A stretch of DNA of 64,000 nt from positions 15,898,954 to 15,962,953 of the forward strand of contig NC_133476.1 of assembly GCF_025370935.1 (NCBI RefSeq). The letters run 5' to 3'. Below are positions 1 to 10,700 of the stretch, in pieces. The DNA comes from Choristoneura fumiferana. Lineage: Eukaryota; Arthropoda; Insecta; Lepidoptera; Tortricidae. Each line of letters begins with the position of its first letter. Position 1 is the first letter of the stretch. The notes beneath the pieces are model-generated. The model ran no database searches, was not told the DNA's origin, and saw only the letters and a program-made list of their open reading frames with translations. Position numbers and translations under genes: made by a program.

Positions 1-2217
1 AATTTGGTAGAGGTAAAAATGAAAGTCATCGTAGCCAACGTTTTTTACGCGTAAAGTCTAGGCCAGTATAGATTGAATTATGTGGGACCAATATGCTCGT
101 GCACTTAGAAATTATAATAAGCGAAACGAGGAAGTGGGTCACGAGTTGTATAAGGAGAAAATAAAAGACGACACGTGCGTGGACTTGTTAGACTGTAATT
201 GAAGGATCTTAACACTTAGAAAATTCTCTAATTCGCGTCGAACTAGACGACCGTGACAATTAACAGAGTCGGATCTGCAATTATTGTGCCAAAGTCAAAT
301 ATACTGTTTTATATTGACTTTGACGTAATAATCCTAAAATGGCCAACGTATGTTTGACCAATTTTCTCGTGGCACTGAATGAGCTCCAACGATGGTATTT
401 CAATTAACTTTTCAAGGGTCATAATCAAGGGTCGATAATTTACATAGTTCGAAAAACGACGACACATTATGCAAAAATTTGATATGCACGGCATTCATCA
501 TTCAACTAGGTACATCAAATTAATTAAATGCGCCGATAAATACACTGACACTCCCGTTTATCACAACTATTACAGCGAGTCTAGTTTTCCAGCATTTCCT
601 TCAGAATTTCCCATGCTTTCCAAACCGGTTTGCGTTAATTGATTGATCGTTTGTAGAGATATCTGTGGCGATAAGTTACTGGACTACACATACATACATA
701 AGGTAATGTGTATTACATCATGAAACACATAGTTCATGTCGGAAATATTAGGACAGGTACTTATAATAACTATGTTATCAGCAGAATCGTCACAACACGT
801 TTGCCTATTTCCGAAACCAAACTAGTTTGAAATGCTGCAGTTACTTAGCCTTTAAATGTCAATTAAATTAGAGTACTTTATTACAGACAAATCCTAAAAG
901 TCAATAAAGTCTTAACCATACCAAATAAAAAAAAACTCACCAATTAAATAAAATTTAACAAAAGAGTATCGCATCTCGTATTCACTCTCTGTCTTTCGTA
1001 ATCCTCGTAACATTATTCGACTCACTGGAGCAGCTACTTCTCAGTAACTAATCGCTGCTATCTCAGTTACTCGTCCCATTGTACTGAATCAATTACATGA
1101 ACAGAGCGCACCAATTATCTAAGAGACGTTAGCGGTTTTCAATCCAAAAAAGCTGACTCTTACCATGAGGTCGTTTCCATAAAAGGTGGCAACACACGAT
1201 AATGAGAGCTAATTGGAAATTTCACACGGTCCGCATACTGTGTTACCAGTGACTAGTTTCAAACGGGTTACAGTGACATCACAGTGACACATATACTTGG
1301 GCAAATAGCGCGCAGAAAACTTACTTTACCATTTTTCTCAAGGATGATAATGATAACATAGCCGGAGAAAATATGAATTATGTCGTTAAGTGTTTACACG
1401 CCTTATTATTTATAATTGATTAATTAAAGCGTGAGAGGGTCATAGAAAGTGTCTAAGTGAAAGAAATACCATATTTCGAATATCTCAACACCGAACTAAA
1501 TTAGAGTCGAGTTGGTTGAGTGCACGTCACAGATCGAAAACAGGTATAAGTAATATACTTTACTTTGACGAAAATAGTTTTAATTGGATTTCAGCTAACA
1601 ACTATAAACAAAATCAGCTCATTATGATAAGATAAATGTATCCAATACAAGCAAAGAAAGCTACTTGCGTTAACTTAACAGTAATAACTAACATAATAGA
1701 ATGTCAGACCAACAATAGTTAATCCATTAGCGCAAATCAAGAGTAGATCGCACTCTAAATATGTGTGGGAAATATCGTTCGTGTTGATAAACTAAAACAA
1801 TAGTAAGCGTGCATATGTCATAAATATAGAGTATCTTGTTTCGCAGTCAAGGACGAATTAAAAAATGAAGTATTCGTCAAACTATAAAAGATAGTTTAAG
1901 TTTGTACATATGAGCACGATCAATACAAAAATTAACGATGTTTTTGAACTTGAAAACACGTAATACCTATAGGTAGATATCTTATCGTGTATTCTGAAAT
2001 CATTGAAATCATCATGTTCGTCCTTATAAATTGATGTCAAGTTCGCATTTGATATCTAATCGACAACCGGAATCATCTCAGTGAACAATGGCCTTATAAT
2101 CTTAGGCTAAAATATTTCAAATCCAACTGTTTTAAGTACCTATATACTTTTATAAGATGAAATAAAAATCAATAAATCAGTTAAACACGATGGAGTAAGA
2201 AGATTAAAGAAGATTAA
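1..2217. other. AT-rich non-coding DNA
   Basis: No reading frame of coding character, no tRNA-like fold and no long repeat was recognised. Stops are dense in all frames. It may be intron or intergenic DNA. A TATA-like stretch (ctatatacttttataag, about 2140-2157) lies upstream of the next feature and is only suggestive. Confidence 0.5.
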
Positions 2218-2664
2218 ATGTCCAATGAAACAGTATTACATAATCTTACTACTGCAACCGACGCTTGCCCTAAGGGAATCTTCAACGATCTATTACAAAA
2301 TCATGGTAATTACGAAGAATATAAATTTATTTCACAAGCACTTTCAGTTGGGAGCATAAATCTAAAAGAACAATTACAATACGTAATAAATAAAGGCATA
2401 AAACATAGGAGTTACGAAATGCAAGGGCCCATTTGACATGGTAACTATATACAACTGCTGTAATCAGAATAAAATAAATGTGTTGCGTATCCCACAGGTG
2501 ATTCACATGATGTACACCGATGCATGAAATTCTGCCATCAGATTAGAGACAACTCATATTACAGTCGCAGACACCTGCGCCGGCGGCTGTACACTAATTA
2601 CTGGGAAGCCAGCGGCAATTACGACAAAGGAAATTACCTCGCACAATACTCAGTGCCTACATAA
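2218..2664 (+). CDS. Candidate two-exon small gene with an internal TGA
   Basis: Function not recognised. An ATG at 2218 opens a 72-codon frame ending in TGA at 2434-2436. Four bases later a GT donor (2441) pairs with a cccacag acceptor ending at 2497, giving a 57-bp AT-rich intron. Exon 2 (2498-2664) is open in the phase that continues exon 1 and ends with TAA; it is GC-richer than its surroundings, and its 54 residues are rich in Arg, Tyr and Asn with two Cys. AATAAA lies at 2743-2748. Seen: matching phase, canonical splice sites, compositional change. Inferred: one gene or a young pseudogene broken by a nonsense change or base error. The peptide shows no signal sequence or known domain. 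Coincidence remains possible. Confidence 0.3.
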
Positions 2665-3262
2665 ATCATCAAAGAAAGTGAAGTGAACCTGCAGCTTAAA
2701 ATTGACCTGTGTCATTAGAATAATCAAAGCCTAACATCTATAAATAAAACAACACGGTTATTATAGAAAGAAAGTTTATAGATAACAATATAAGCATTCG
2801 ATTTTAATTAAAATGTCAATGAAGTCAAAGGCACAAGCTTCAAGTAATCTAAATGAGAATAAAATTACAGTTTAATTATAGCTGAAGTGGGTGGCTCAAA
2901 AGCAAACTAGTTTAGACATAAAACGATATGCATTCTATTACAGCCGATAAACTGCTGCTTACGCTAATTCCAGTGATTACGTGCAATCTATATAGATGAG
3001 AAAGACTTGCTGTGGCAACAGGAAATGGTCTGAGATCCACATCCAAGGTCCAACTTCCTTTTAATTTCTATCCTTCGGTTTTAGACTTCTAAAATGCTGC
3101 TCATAATATTGTTTTTGCAAATTTTTATATTGGATTTGCTAGCGACATTTGAAATAAAATATACGTACGTAACTCCTACCCTGTAACACTTTTCCGCATC
3201 CTCATCCATTTTCCATTAAATTATGTGATGAAGAGCAATTATAAGATTGTTAGGTGACTAAA

Positions 3263-3430
3263 GGTAGTGTTTGTGTATATAGCTTATAACAAGGATGACT
3301 AGTCTCGGGTTCGCGGTAGTGGGGAAACAGTTACGTGAGAGCCGTTGGCGAGTGCGGACGTGTTTACCCTGGCTACTGGTGACGTAACGAGCCATATATA
3401 TATGTTTCCCCTGTTTGTGTGAGTACTACA
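3263..3430 (+). repeat. Left LTR
   Basis: Near-identical to 9130-9300. The first two bases read GG where the right copy has TG, a likely point change. It contains a CATATATATATG stretch near its 3' end and closes with ACTACA. Confidence 0.7.
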
Positions 3431-3432
3431 TG

Positions 3433-3449
3433 TGGCGACGAGGATAAAG
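3433..3449 (+). other. Primer-binding-site-like sequence
   Basis: TGGCGACGAGGATAAAG begins two bases after the left LTR. A TGG start reflects complementarity to a tRNA CCA end, as at retrotransposon primer-binding sites. The tRNA used was not determined. Confidence 0.55.
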
Positions 3450-3887
3450 ATAAGTAAACAAAATAATAATTACAAAATAATAAATGTTCATTACACATAA
3501 TTTCGCAAATAAATGAGGGTATCTCAACATTCAACAATACTTGTTTACAACAAGAATACACTAATTTAATAAAATAATGATATTCAAATTATACATGCGG
3601 TAGGTAATCACCGTTACGTATGAAAAAAAGAAATGTCAGAATCGACAAATCTTTCGAAACAATAATAATTAGTCCTAAATTTACGAACATTACAATTTTA
3701 ATTGAATCTTGCAACTGCCGAGCGGCTCAGATTGGGACGGTCAAGCAACCAGTTCTATTTCGAGAAAAACACGATTATTATTATTTTATCCAAAAGGTTC
3801 GATATCCTTCCTAATTATTTTGCTTTCCATATTATGATACTTAAATAAAGACAAATAGGTTAGCGAACAAGCATACAATGAAATCAA

Positions 3888-4079
3888 TTGAATAGTTACT
3901 TTTTCCCTAATGAAACGATTGTTTTACACGTCGAAGGAATATGCAAAACCAATGGATTTGAGTATTGTTTGGTATCCAATGGCAAGATATTTCTACGTAA
4001 GCAAGATGGCGCTGGGGTAATTCCCATCAGGAGTGAGCAGGATGTGCAGAACTTGTATAAATCAAACAATGATAAGTGA
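3888..4079 (+). pseudogene. LINE ORF1 C-terminal remnant (FP25K-like domain)
   Basis: An open stretch of about 63 codons contains FEYCLVSNGKIFLRKQDGAG followed by a PIRSEQDV segment. This resembles the C-terminal domain shared by baculovirus FP proteins and the ORF1 proteins of many insect LINEs. A stop lies immediately upstream in frame and there is no ATG at its start, so it is a fragment. It sits about 270 bp before the ORF2 remnant, the order expected for one LINE. It acts, when intact, as a nucleic-acid-binding partner of the retrotransposon RNA. A viral origin is not needed to explain it. Confidence 0.55.
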
Positions 4080-4349
4080 CTAGCCTTTATTCTGCTTTGT
4101 TTACTTTTTTGGCAACTTTTATGGGGTGTTAAAAGTATCCTGGTATTACCTGTTGATTTTCTCATGGTTCTTTATTGGGTGAAGATGAAATTGTTCTTAT
4201 ATTGCTGATGATAATTTTCCAAGGTATACAACCAAATTGCAATGTTTAATTATTAACCTTACTTATTCTTAATATAGATGTATCTCATTATGTAAATAAT
4301 ATCTCACGTCTCAAGTTGCTATAAAATGTTTGTTAATTTGTCGGCTAAA

Positions 4350-7259
4350 AATGGGTAGCACGGTTGATATTAGTGATGATCTGGATAATATTGCAATTTC
4401 TAAGCGTATATTATGTGCTCACCAGGAAATTGTTTAAGTTATCTTACAAATGTCAGGGAATCCTTCACGGTTCTGGGTCTAAACATTAGGAGCATTGGCT
4501 GCAATTTTAATGAACTTCAAATACTCCTGAAAAGGATAGATATCGTGTTTGACGTTCTCATACTAAGCCAGTGTTGGCTTAGTAAATGCCAATACCTTCC
4601 CAGTTTGTCACGCTACGCATCTTTCAATCTAATTGCGTGAAGCAGAATGATGAGGTGGTTATTTTTGTTAAGTCGGGTTTGGTGTGTACCGTTGTGAAAC
4701 CATCTTTCAATGATGCCAACTGTCTTATACTGAAGTTTGCCAACGAAATGGCCTTGATTGGTACCTATGTATTGGTCTCCCTCAACAAGAAACATTGTAA
4801 ACTTTCTGGAATCACTTGATATAACACTAAAATCACTACACTGTTTCAAAACAATTGCACTAATTGGGGATATTAACATTAATTTGGAACCTGGTTGTAG
4901 TAGTGCTGATGCGGATTCATATTTGAATATTGTTGCTGCTAATGGGGTTGCCGGCCCATACTTTTCCCACTAGGAAGGGCAGCTGTCTTGATCACGTTTT
5001 ATTTAACTTAAGTCTGATACTGCATGTACCACTTTAATCCTGGATTCGTTTATTACTGACCATGCCCCTGTCATTCTGTCTTGTTGTCGTGAGGTGATAT
5101 CAAGCAAAGCGTCACGTACAAAATTATATTTGACGAAGCTGTTAGTGTCCAGCGAATTATAAATACAGATTTTTCTTTTATTTTGTCCATTACTGATGCT
5201 GAAATAGCTGCGCATGCTCTTGTTGAAACACTATCGAATGTGGGCAGCACTCATTCTCGATCTGTCAACGGTAGTAGCAAGATGAGAATTATTACCGTGG
5301 ATGGCTCCTGGTCTGCTACGCTGTATCAGAAACCGTGACCGACTTTATAAATAAACTAAAAAGATCCCAATGATCAGCTGAGCAATTGACATATACCTGC
5401 TACAGAAAGTCTGTAAGAACCTATTAAAAAAGATTAAGCAGAGTTATGAATGTATGATCAGCTAATGAAGCTGAAATTATTAAGTCTATAATAAAAGATA
5501 GTCATAGTAATTACAAAAAATATACAATATCATAATACCAATATCCATATAACTGCCAAATACTCTGACTATATCCTTGAATCCTAATCCGGTATTGTCA
5601 GTTAATATAGTTAATCAGTACTTTGGCAGTGTTGGTAGGGAGTTTTGGCCGCCAGTTTCCCAGTCAGTCGTGCGCAAGTTTTGCCTCGCATCAACACAGC
5701 AGTGGTGAAGTTAACTCAATGGCGTTGGAGGAAACTGATAATGAGGAAGTTGAACGAATCATTATGGGACTTCGCAATTGTGCTGTAGGTTGGGACAACA
5801 TCCCTGCATCTCTGCTTAAGGCCTCTCGACATGTTCTTGTGCCAATCTTGACGCACGTCTATAATCTCTGTCTGTCGACGGGTACATTTCCCGCGTCTTC
5901 AAGAGAGCCCTCGTTCATCCTATTTATAAGAGTGGAGACAGAGACAGTGTCAATAATTATAGGCCCATCTCAGTGTTAACTACGCTTTCTAAAATCCTGG
6001 AAAGATTTTAAATTGTCGCTTAGTAAAATATCTTCAATTTGGCTTTCGGAGTGGAAGATCAACTGAAGATGCTGTTTTAACTATCACTAATTCTATTGTA
6101 AACAATTTAAGTTCGAAGCTTAAAACGATAGGCATCGTTTTGGACCTATCTTAGGCTTTTGACACTGTCTCTATTCCTATCCTCTTAAAAAAAAAAAAAA
6201 GAAGCTAGAAAAATTGGGGTACGGGGACTTGTACTCGATATGCTTCAGAGTTACCTAAGTTGTCGCACACAGATGGTCCGCATTGGTAACTACACAAGTG
6301 AAGACATGTCTCTTACATTTGGCGTGCCACAGGCAGCGTTCTTGGCCCACGTTATTTTTGATATACGTAAATGATCTCTGGAATCTTAATATGGAAAATG
6401 TTAAAGTGCTAGCTTACGCTCATGGTACTGCCCTGATCCTACAAGCGCCAACTTGGAAGGAGGTTCGCATACTCGCTGAGACCACCATGCAAATGGTGAT
6501 GCAATGGCTGACACACAATCTTCTTACAATTAATATCAATAAAACTACATTCGTACCATTTGCTGCCAGAGCGTATTCTCTGCCCTCTCCGCCTCTAGTT
6601 GTACAAGCACACAACTGCGGTTGTGACAACAACAAATGTACCTGCCCTGGGTTAACGCAATCTCGATGTGTAAATTATCTGGGAGTTATTATAGACTCAC
6701 TAATGACTTGGAATGAGCAGGTCGTAGCAGCTGTGGGCAGAGTTAAGAAACTATATATATTTAAGACCCTTAGACATGTCACGGATATGACTATTCTAAA
6801 AACTGTATATTTTCGCTGGCGCAATCAGTTCCATATTGTCTTCCAGCGTGGGGAGGAACTGGAAAGACCAGACTTCTCCGTTTGGAGAGAGCTCAAAGAG
6901 CTGTGCTTAAAGTCATGTTAGGCAAGCCAATTGGATTCCCCACTGTTGAGTTGTACTCAATAGCTAAAGTCCTAACTGTTAGGCAAATGTTTATTCTCAA
7001 AATTATTCTACGCAAACATCTTGACCTTTCTTTCGATCACAATAACCAAGATAAACGACGTGGTGGCCGCATTTGCAAAATTAGAAATTTCCGTATTGCA
7101 CTTGTGAATAAACAATCTTTTTATCTTTCGGCACACATATACAATGAGTTGAATAGGTTACTGAACATCTACCCACTCTCATACTATGAATGTAAAAGTA
7201 AGGTTACTAAATTTCTGTTAAATCTCACATATCATGAGACTGAGTTATTAATTAGATGA
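4350..7259 (+). pseudogene. Degraded LINE ORF2 (AP endonuclease plus reverse transcriptase)
   Basis: Successive frames carry pieces of one non-LTR retrotransposon polyprotein. Endonuclease: LNIRSI near 4480, IALIGDININ near 4855-4885, SCLDHV near 4980, and ITDHAPVIL near 5050. Reverse transcriptase: GWDNIPASLLK near 5790, a RPIS-type segment near 5960 in another frame, QFGFRSGRSTEDAVL near 6035, and DLS-stop-AFDTV near 6141-6170. Then come VPQAAFLA near 6325, LIYVNDLW near 6360, and YAHG (6415-6426) where YADD or YADG is expected. The thumb and C-terminal tail run from about 6660 to 7259. At least four frame changes and several stops are visible, so the copy cannot work. The ORF layout suits Jockey/CR1-like clades; the exact clade is undecided. 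Confidence 0.85.
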
Positions 7260-7335
7260 AACTAGCGCAAGTGTTTGGGGTGATATGTTTGTAGTTGGTA
7301 ATTGAATTACTTGTCAGCAATTTTAACTAATTGAA

Positions 7336-7434
7336 CCAAGTGCCAACCGCGAAGACGCGTGATGCTGTCAAAATAAGACATTAATGACATTTTAATAACA
7401 ACTACGGCACGCGTCGTCGTGAATGACTCTACCT
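7336..7434. mobile_element. Short MITE, copy 1 of 3
   Basis: About 100 bp with imperfect inverted ends built on GAAGACGCGTG and CACGCGTCGTCGTG. Copies lie at 12149-12246 and 12970-13051. No transposase is present. Confidence 0.6.
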
Positions 7435-7502
7435 GTGTCACTTTCACGTTTGTAAGTGGGCGTGAAGCACGTGTTCACTTAAAACACAAGTAATTGTATC
7501 GG

Positions 7503-8740
7503 CAGTACGGGCCTTCATGAAATTGTAAACCGTGCGTAAAATGTGTTTGGGCAGTACGGGCCCTCATGAAATTGTAAACCGTGCGTCATTGTGTTGTAGG
7601 CAGTACGGGCCTTCATGAAATTGTTAACCGTGCGTAAAATGTGTTTGGGCAGTACGGGCCCTCATGAAATGTAAACCGTGCGTCATTGTGTTGTAGGCAG
7701 TACGGGCCTTCATGAAATTGTAAACCGTGCGTAAAATGTGTTTGGGCAGTACGGGCCCTCATGAAATTGTAAACCGTGCGTCATTGTGTTGTAGGCAGTA
7801 CGGGCCTTCATGAAATTGTAAACCGTGCGTAAAATGTGTTTGGGCAGTACGGGCCCTCATGAAATTGTAAACCGTGCGTCATTGTGTTGTAGGCAGTACG
7901 GGCCTTCATGAAATTGTAAACCGTGCGTAAAATGTGTTTGGGCAGTACGGGCCTCATGAAATTGTAAACCGTGCGTCATTGTGTTGTAGGCAGTACGGGC
8001 CTCATGAAATTGTAAACCGTGCGTAAAATGTGTTTGGGCAGTACGGGCCCTCATGAAATTGTAAACCGTTGCGTCATGTGGTTGTAGGCAGTACGGCCTT
8101 CATGAAATTGTAAATCCGTGCGTAAAAAATGTGTTTGGGCAGTACGGGCCTCATGAAATTGTAACCGTGCGTCATTGTGTTGTAGGCAGTACGGGCCTTC
8201 ATGAAATTGTAAACCGTGCGTAAAATGTGTTTGGGCAGTACGGCCCTCATGAAATTGTAAACCGTGCGTCATTGTGTTGTAGGCAGTACGGGCCTTCATG
8301 AAATTGTAAACCGTGCGTAAAATGTGTTTGGGAGTACGGGCCCTCATGAAATTGTAACCGTGCGTCATTGTCGATTTCGACGACCAGATGGCCTAGTGGT
8401 TAGAGAACCTGACTACGAAGCTTGAGGTCCCGGTTCGATTCCCGTGTCGGGGCAGATATTTGTATGAATAATGCGAATGTTTGTTCTCGGTCTTGGGTGT
8501 TTAATATGTTTTATGTATCTTATCTATATAATTATATTTATCAGTTGCGTAGTACCTAAAACAAGCTTTGCTAAGCTTACTTTGGGACTAGGTCAATTGG
8601 TGTGAATTGTCCCGTGATATTTATTGTGTTGTAGGCAGTACGGGCCTTCATGAAATTGTTAACCGTGCGTAGTTGTTGCATTGTGGGCAGTACGGGCTTC
8701 ATAAATTGTAAACCGTGCGTCAAAGTGTTGGGGTTGAGGG
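7503..8740 (+). repeat. Satellite array, 49-bp monomers in a 98-bp dimer
   Basis: About 18 monomers run from 7503 to 8371, and about two more plus a decayed edge follow the SINE at 8628-8740. Monomers begin CAGTACGGGCC, share ATGAAATTGTAAACCGTGCG, and alternate between two 3' forms (AAAATGTGTTTGGG and TCATTGTGTTGTAGG), making a two-monomer higher-order unit. Small indels are scattered in single copies. Open frames on the minus strand across the array are by-products of repetition. Confidence 0.95.
8372..8622 (+). mobile_element. tRNA-derived SINE inserted in the satellite
   Basis: The head has an A-box-like TGGCCTAGTGG (8389-8399) and a B box GGTTCGATTCC (8432-8442), the internal RNA polymerase III promoter elements of tRNA genes. 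The body runs through TTGCTAAGCTTACTTTGGG to GTCCCGTGATATTT. ATTGT is duplicated on both sides (8367-8371 and 8623-8627). Removing the element and one ATTGT restores a normal satellite monomer, so the boundaries are firm. It is a SINE, not a functional tRNA: there is no complete acceptor stem. Confidence 0.85.
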
Positions 8741-8790
8741 TAGTACGATCTGTCAGTTAACGGTAAACTACGTGTTAATGTAGGTACTAT

Positions 8791-8949
8791 GGGCATACAT
8801 ATATACCAAACATACATATAGGTCAAACATTGAGACGGAATGTGATCCACTTAAAAAGACCCGAAGGGGAATGGGAAGTTAGAGACGTAGACGAAGAAAA
8901 TAAGGAACTAAACCAAAGTGAACGGGAAGACAATGACATAAATAATTAA
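8791..8949 (+). pseudogene. Possible C-terminal tail of a retroelement Pol
   Basis: A 52-codon open stretch includes TLRRNVIHLKRPEGEWEV followed by an acidic tail and TAA, ending 180 bp before the right LTR. Position and the RRNVIHLK-type segment resemble the end of a Ty3/gypsy integrase. The frame closes upstream, so only the tail survives. Similarity is by eye and weak. Confidence 0.3.
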
Positions 8950-9119
8950 ATATAAGAATTCATAAAGCAATTAATAAATGTTCGTGTGATTAGTGATTGA
9001 AAAATGTATCTAATTAAAACGTAAATCAAGTAACTAAAAAACGTCCTTAATATATTAAATAATTAAAAGAATTTGTTGTTATACTTGCATTTAGTCAGTT
9101 CTTTCAATAAAATTACAAT

Positions 9120-9129
9120 AAGGAAGGGA
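9120..9129 (+). other. Polypurine tract
   Basis: AAGGAAGGGA directly abuts the TG of the right LTR, the position of the plus-strand primer in LTR retrotransposons. Confidence 0.6.
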
Positions 9130-9300
9130 TGTAGTGTTTGTGTATATAAGCTATAACAAGGATGACTAGTCTCGGGTTCGCGGGTAGTGGGGAAACAGTT
9201 ACGTGAGAGCCGTTGGCGAGTGCGGACGTGTTTACCCTGGCTACTGGTGACGTAACGAGCCATATATATATGTTCCCCTGTTTGTGTGAGTACAACTACA
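9130..9300 (+). repeat. Right LTR
   Basis: Starts TGTAGTG and ends ACTACA. Differences from the left LTR are a shifted A, one extra G, one missing T and a 3-base insertion near the end. Confidence 0.7.
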
Positions 9301-10640
9301 TAAGTATACAATTTTTCTTCATCTTCAACAGCTAATATCCGTATTTACCTCGAGCCAATCAGTATTCAGCATTTTGCAAACACTCGCATCAACAAAATGC
9401 GTGTGCGCGCCGGAAGAAGGGCGCGTCAGTTGAACACGAGTATTAGGGTTTACGTGCACCTTCGGCTGTTTGATACATCCATTTTGAATTTTGGCAAATG
9501 TTGATACACACATTAATATCTGAGCACATAACTAAAATACTTATACCCTCAACAGTTAGTTTACGTTAATCATCGGTCAAGTTTAGTCACTACGTCCTGT
9601 CTAACTGCGCCAGTACAAAGGAGACACTGACAGACAATTTAAAAATTGCAGTATGCAGTTNNNNNNNNNNNNNNNNNNNNNNNNNNNNNNNNNNNNNNNN
9701 NNNNNNNNNNNNNNNNNNNNNNNNNNNNNNNNNNNNNNNNNNNNNNNNNNNNNNNNNNNNNNNNNNNNNNNNNNNNNNNNNNNNNNNNNNNNNNNNNNNN
9801 NNNNNNNNNNNNNNNNNNNNNTTTGCCTAGTGACGTTTAGGCAGATCAATGAATTTCTAGGCTATCATGAACGCCGCGCATATCGGTTCTGGCACTGGCG
9901 CCATTTCATGATGTACCTAGGAATTTCGTGATCTGGCGGATTTACGGGTCTACTGGTCGAAACATGCTGTAATTATGAGTAGACGTTGAAATTAAAATAA
10001 AGACAATACTTTCCATTACTGCTCTATGCAACAGACTATCAGATAATACGGATTCCAACCGAAATAAATGAAAGGGTCTAGAAACCCTTTCAAGGGCCCT
10101 TCCTAACTTTCAAGATAACTTTGTTTAAATAAGAAGGGTTTTGTTGCTAAAAACGGGGCAAAGTCAAGAGCTGAATTGTAACCGGGTCATTTATTTATAC
10201 AGGCCTGCTTTATAGGGGTGAGCCATTTCGTCGAGTGATTTTCGTATGTCCTTGACAAGTAAATTACTTCGGTAGGTTTAATGTTGATTTTCGTTTAACG
10301 AGTAGAATGTGTTTACGTGAACACACAGACTGAAAGACTTACGCTGAGTATTGTTAATATGTATTTAAATGCAGTTTAACGCGTGAATTGCTTGTTTGCA
10401 TGACTTTGACGTTAATTCGTTGACGTTTTTGTTTGTTAATACCTAACACAGCTGCAAGTGTTCGTCGCGTAGCCATCTTTAATTTTATGTGATTAACAAT
10501 AGAGGAGACAGCAGGGTGTCATCGATTGGCCATTAATTTATCGAGCACTGGGTCGATTACCTTAAGTACTGCAATACGATATTTGACTATTTTTTATTTA
10601 TAAATAAATAATCTACCGAACTTGTCGTGTACAATTATTA
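9301..10640. other. Non-coding interval containing the assembly gap
   Basis: No gene seen. Frames spanning the N run are artefacts. The sequence is AT-rich with no identified repeat. Confidence 0.5.
9661..9821. other. Assembly gap (161 N)
   Basis: An unbroken run of N. Its true length is unknown. Confidence 1.
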
Positions 10641-10700
10641 TTATTAGCCTGGATTGATATCCCACTGCTGGGCAAAGGCCTCCCCCCATGTCCTACATTC
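10641..10700 (-). repeat. Fragment of an interspersed repeat (CCACTGCTGGGCA type)
   Basis: GATATCCCACTGCTGGGCAA followed by AGGCCTCCCCCC matches the minus-strand tail shared by abundant lepidopteran SINE/LINE 3' ends. It is truncated on both sides. Confidence 0.5.

Larger units (their letters stand above)
3263..9300 (+). mobile_element. LTR retrotransposon framework (6.0 kb) with a mosaic interior
   Basis: Two ~170-bp direct repeats (3263-3430 and 9130-9300) match almost base for base, differing mainly by a few 1-3 base indels. The left copy is followed after two bases by TGGCGACGAGGATAAAG, the form expected of a tRNA primer-binding site; the right copy is preceded by AAGGAAGGGA, a polypurine tract. 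The right LTR starts TGTAGT and ends ACTACA, the usual TG...CA inverted ends. The spacing fits a Ty3/gypsy-type element, but no gag, protease, RT or integrase of that class was found. The interior holds a decayed LINE, a MITE and a satellite instead. 3450-3880 is AT-rich leader with nothing identified. Flanks read TAAA and TAAG, so a target duplication is not clean. It could be a non-autonomous LARD-type element or an LTR element whose interior was replaced. Confidence 0.65.

Noticed and set aside
3888..4079. Integrated baculovirus FP gene
   Set aside because: The FP-like domain is common in insect LINE ORF1 proteins and the LINE ORF2 follows directly, so no viral insertion is needed.
7857..8368. 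Long minus-strand frames with a repeated HGLQFHEARTA-type peptide
   Set aside because: They arise from the satellite monomers; monomer length is 49, so they stay open only where copies have lost a base. No promoter, start context or conservation.
7503..8371. CRISPR-like regular array
   Set aside because: There are no variable spacers; the whole 49-bp unit repeats, and the genome is eukaryotic. It is a satellite.
8389..8442. Functional tRNA gene
   Set aside because: A and B boxes are present but there is no complete cloverleaf or acceptor stem, and the sequence continues into a SINE body. The same applies to the heads at 13888, 27976, 36028 and 40964.
9601..9931. Frames across the N run
   Set aside because: Open only because N codons were not read as stops.
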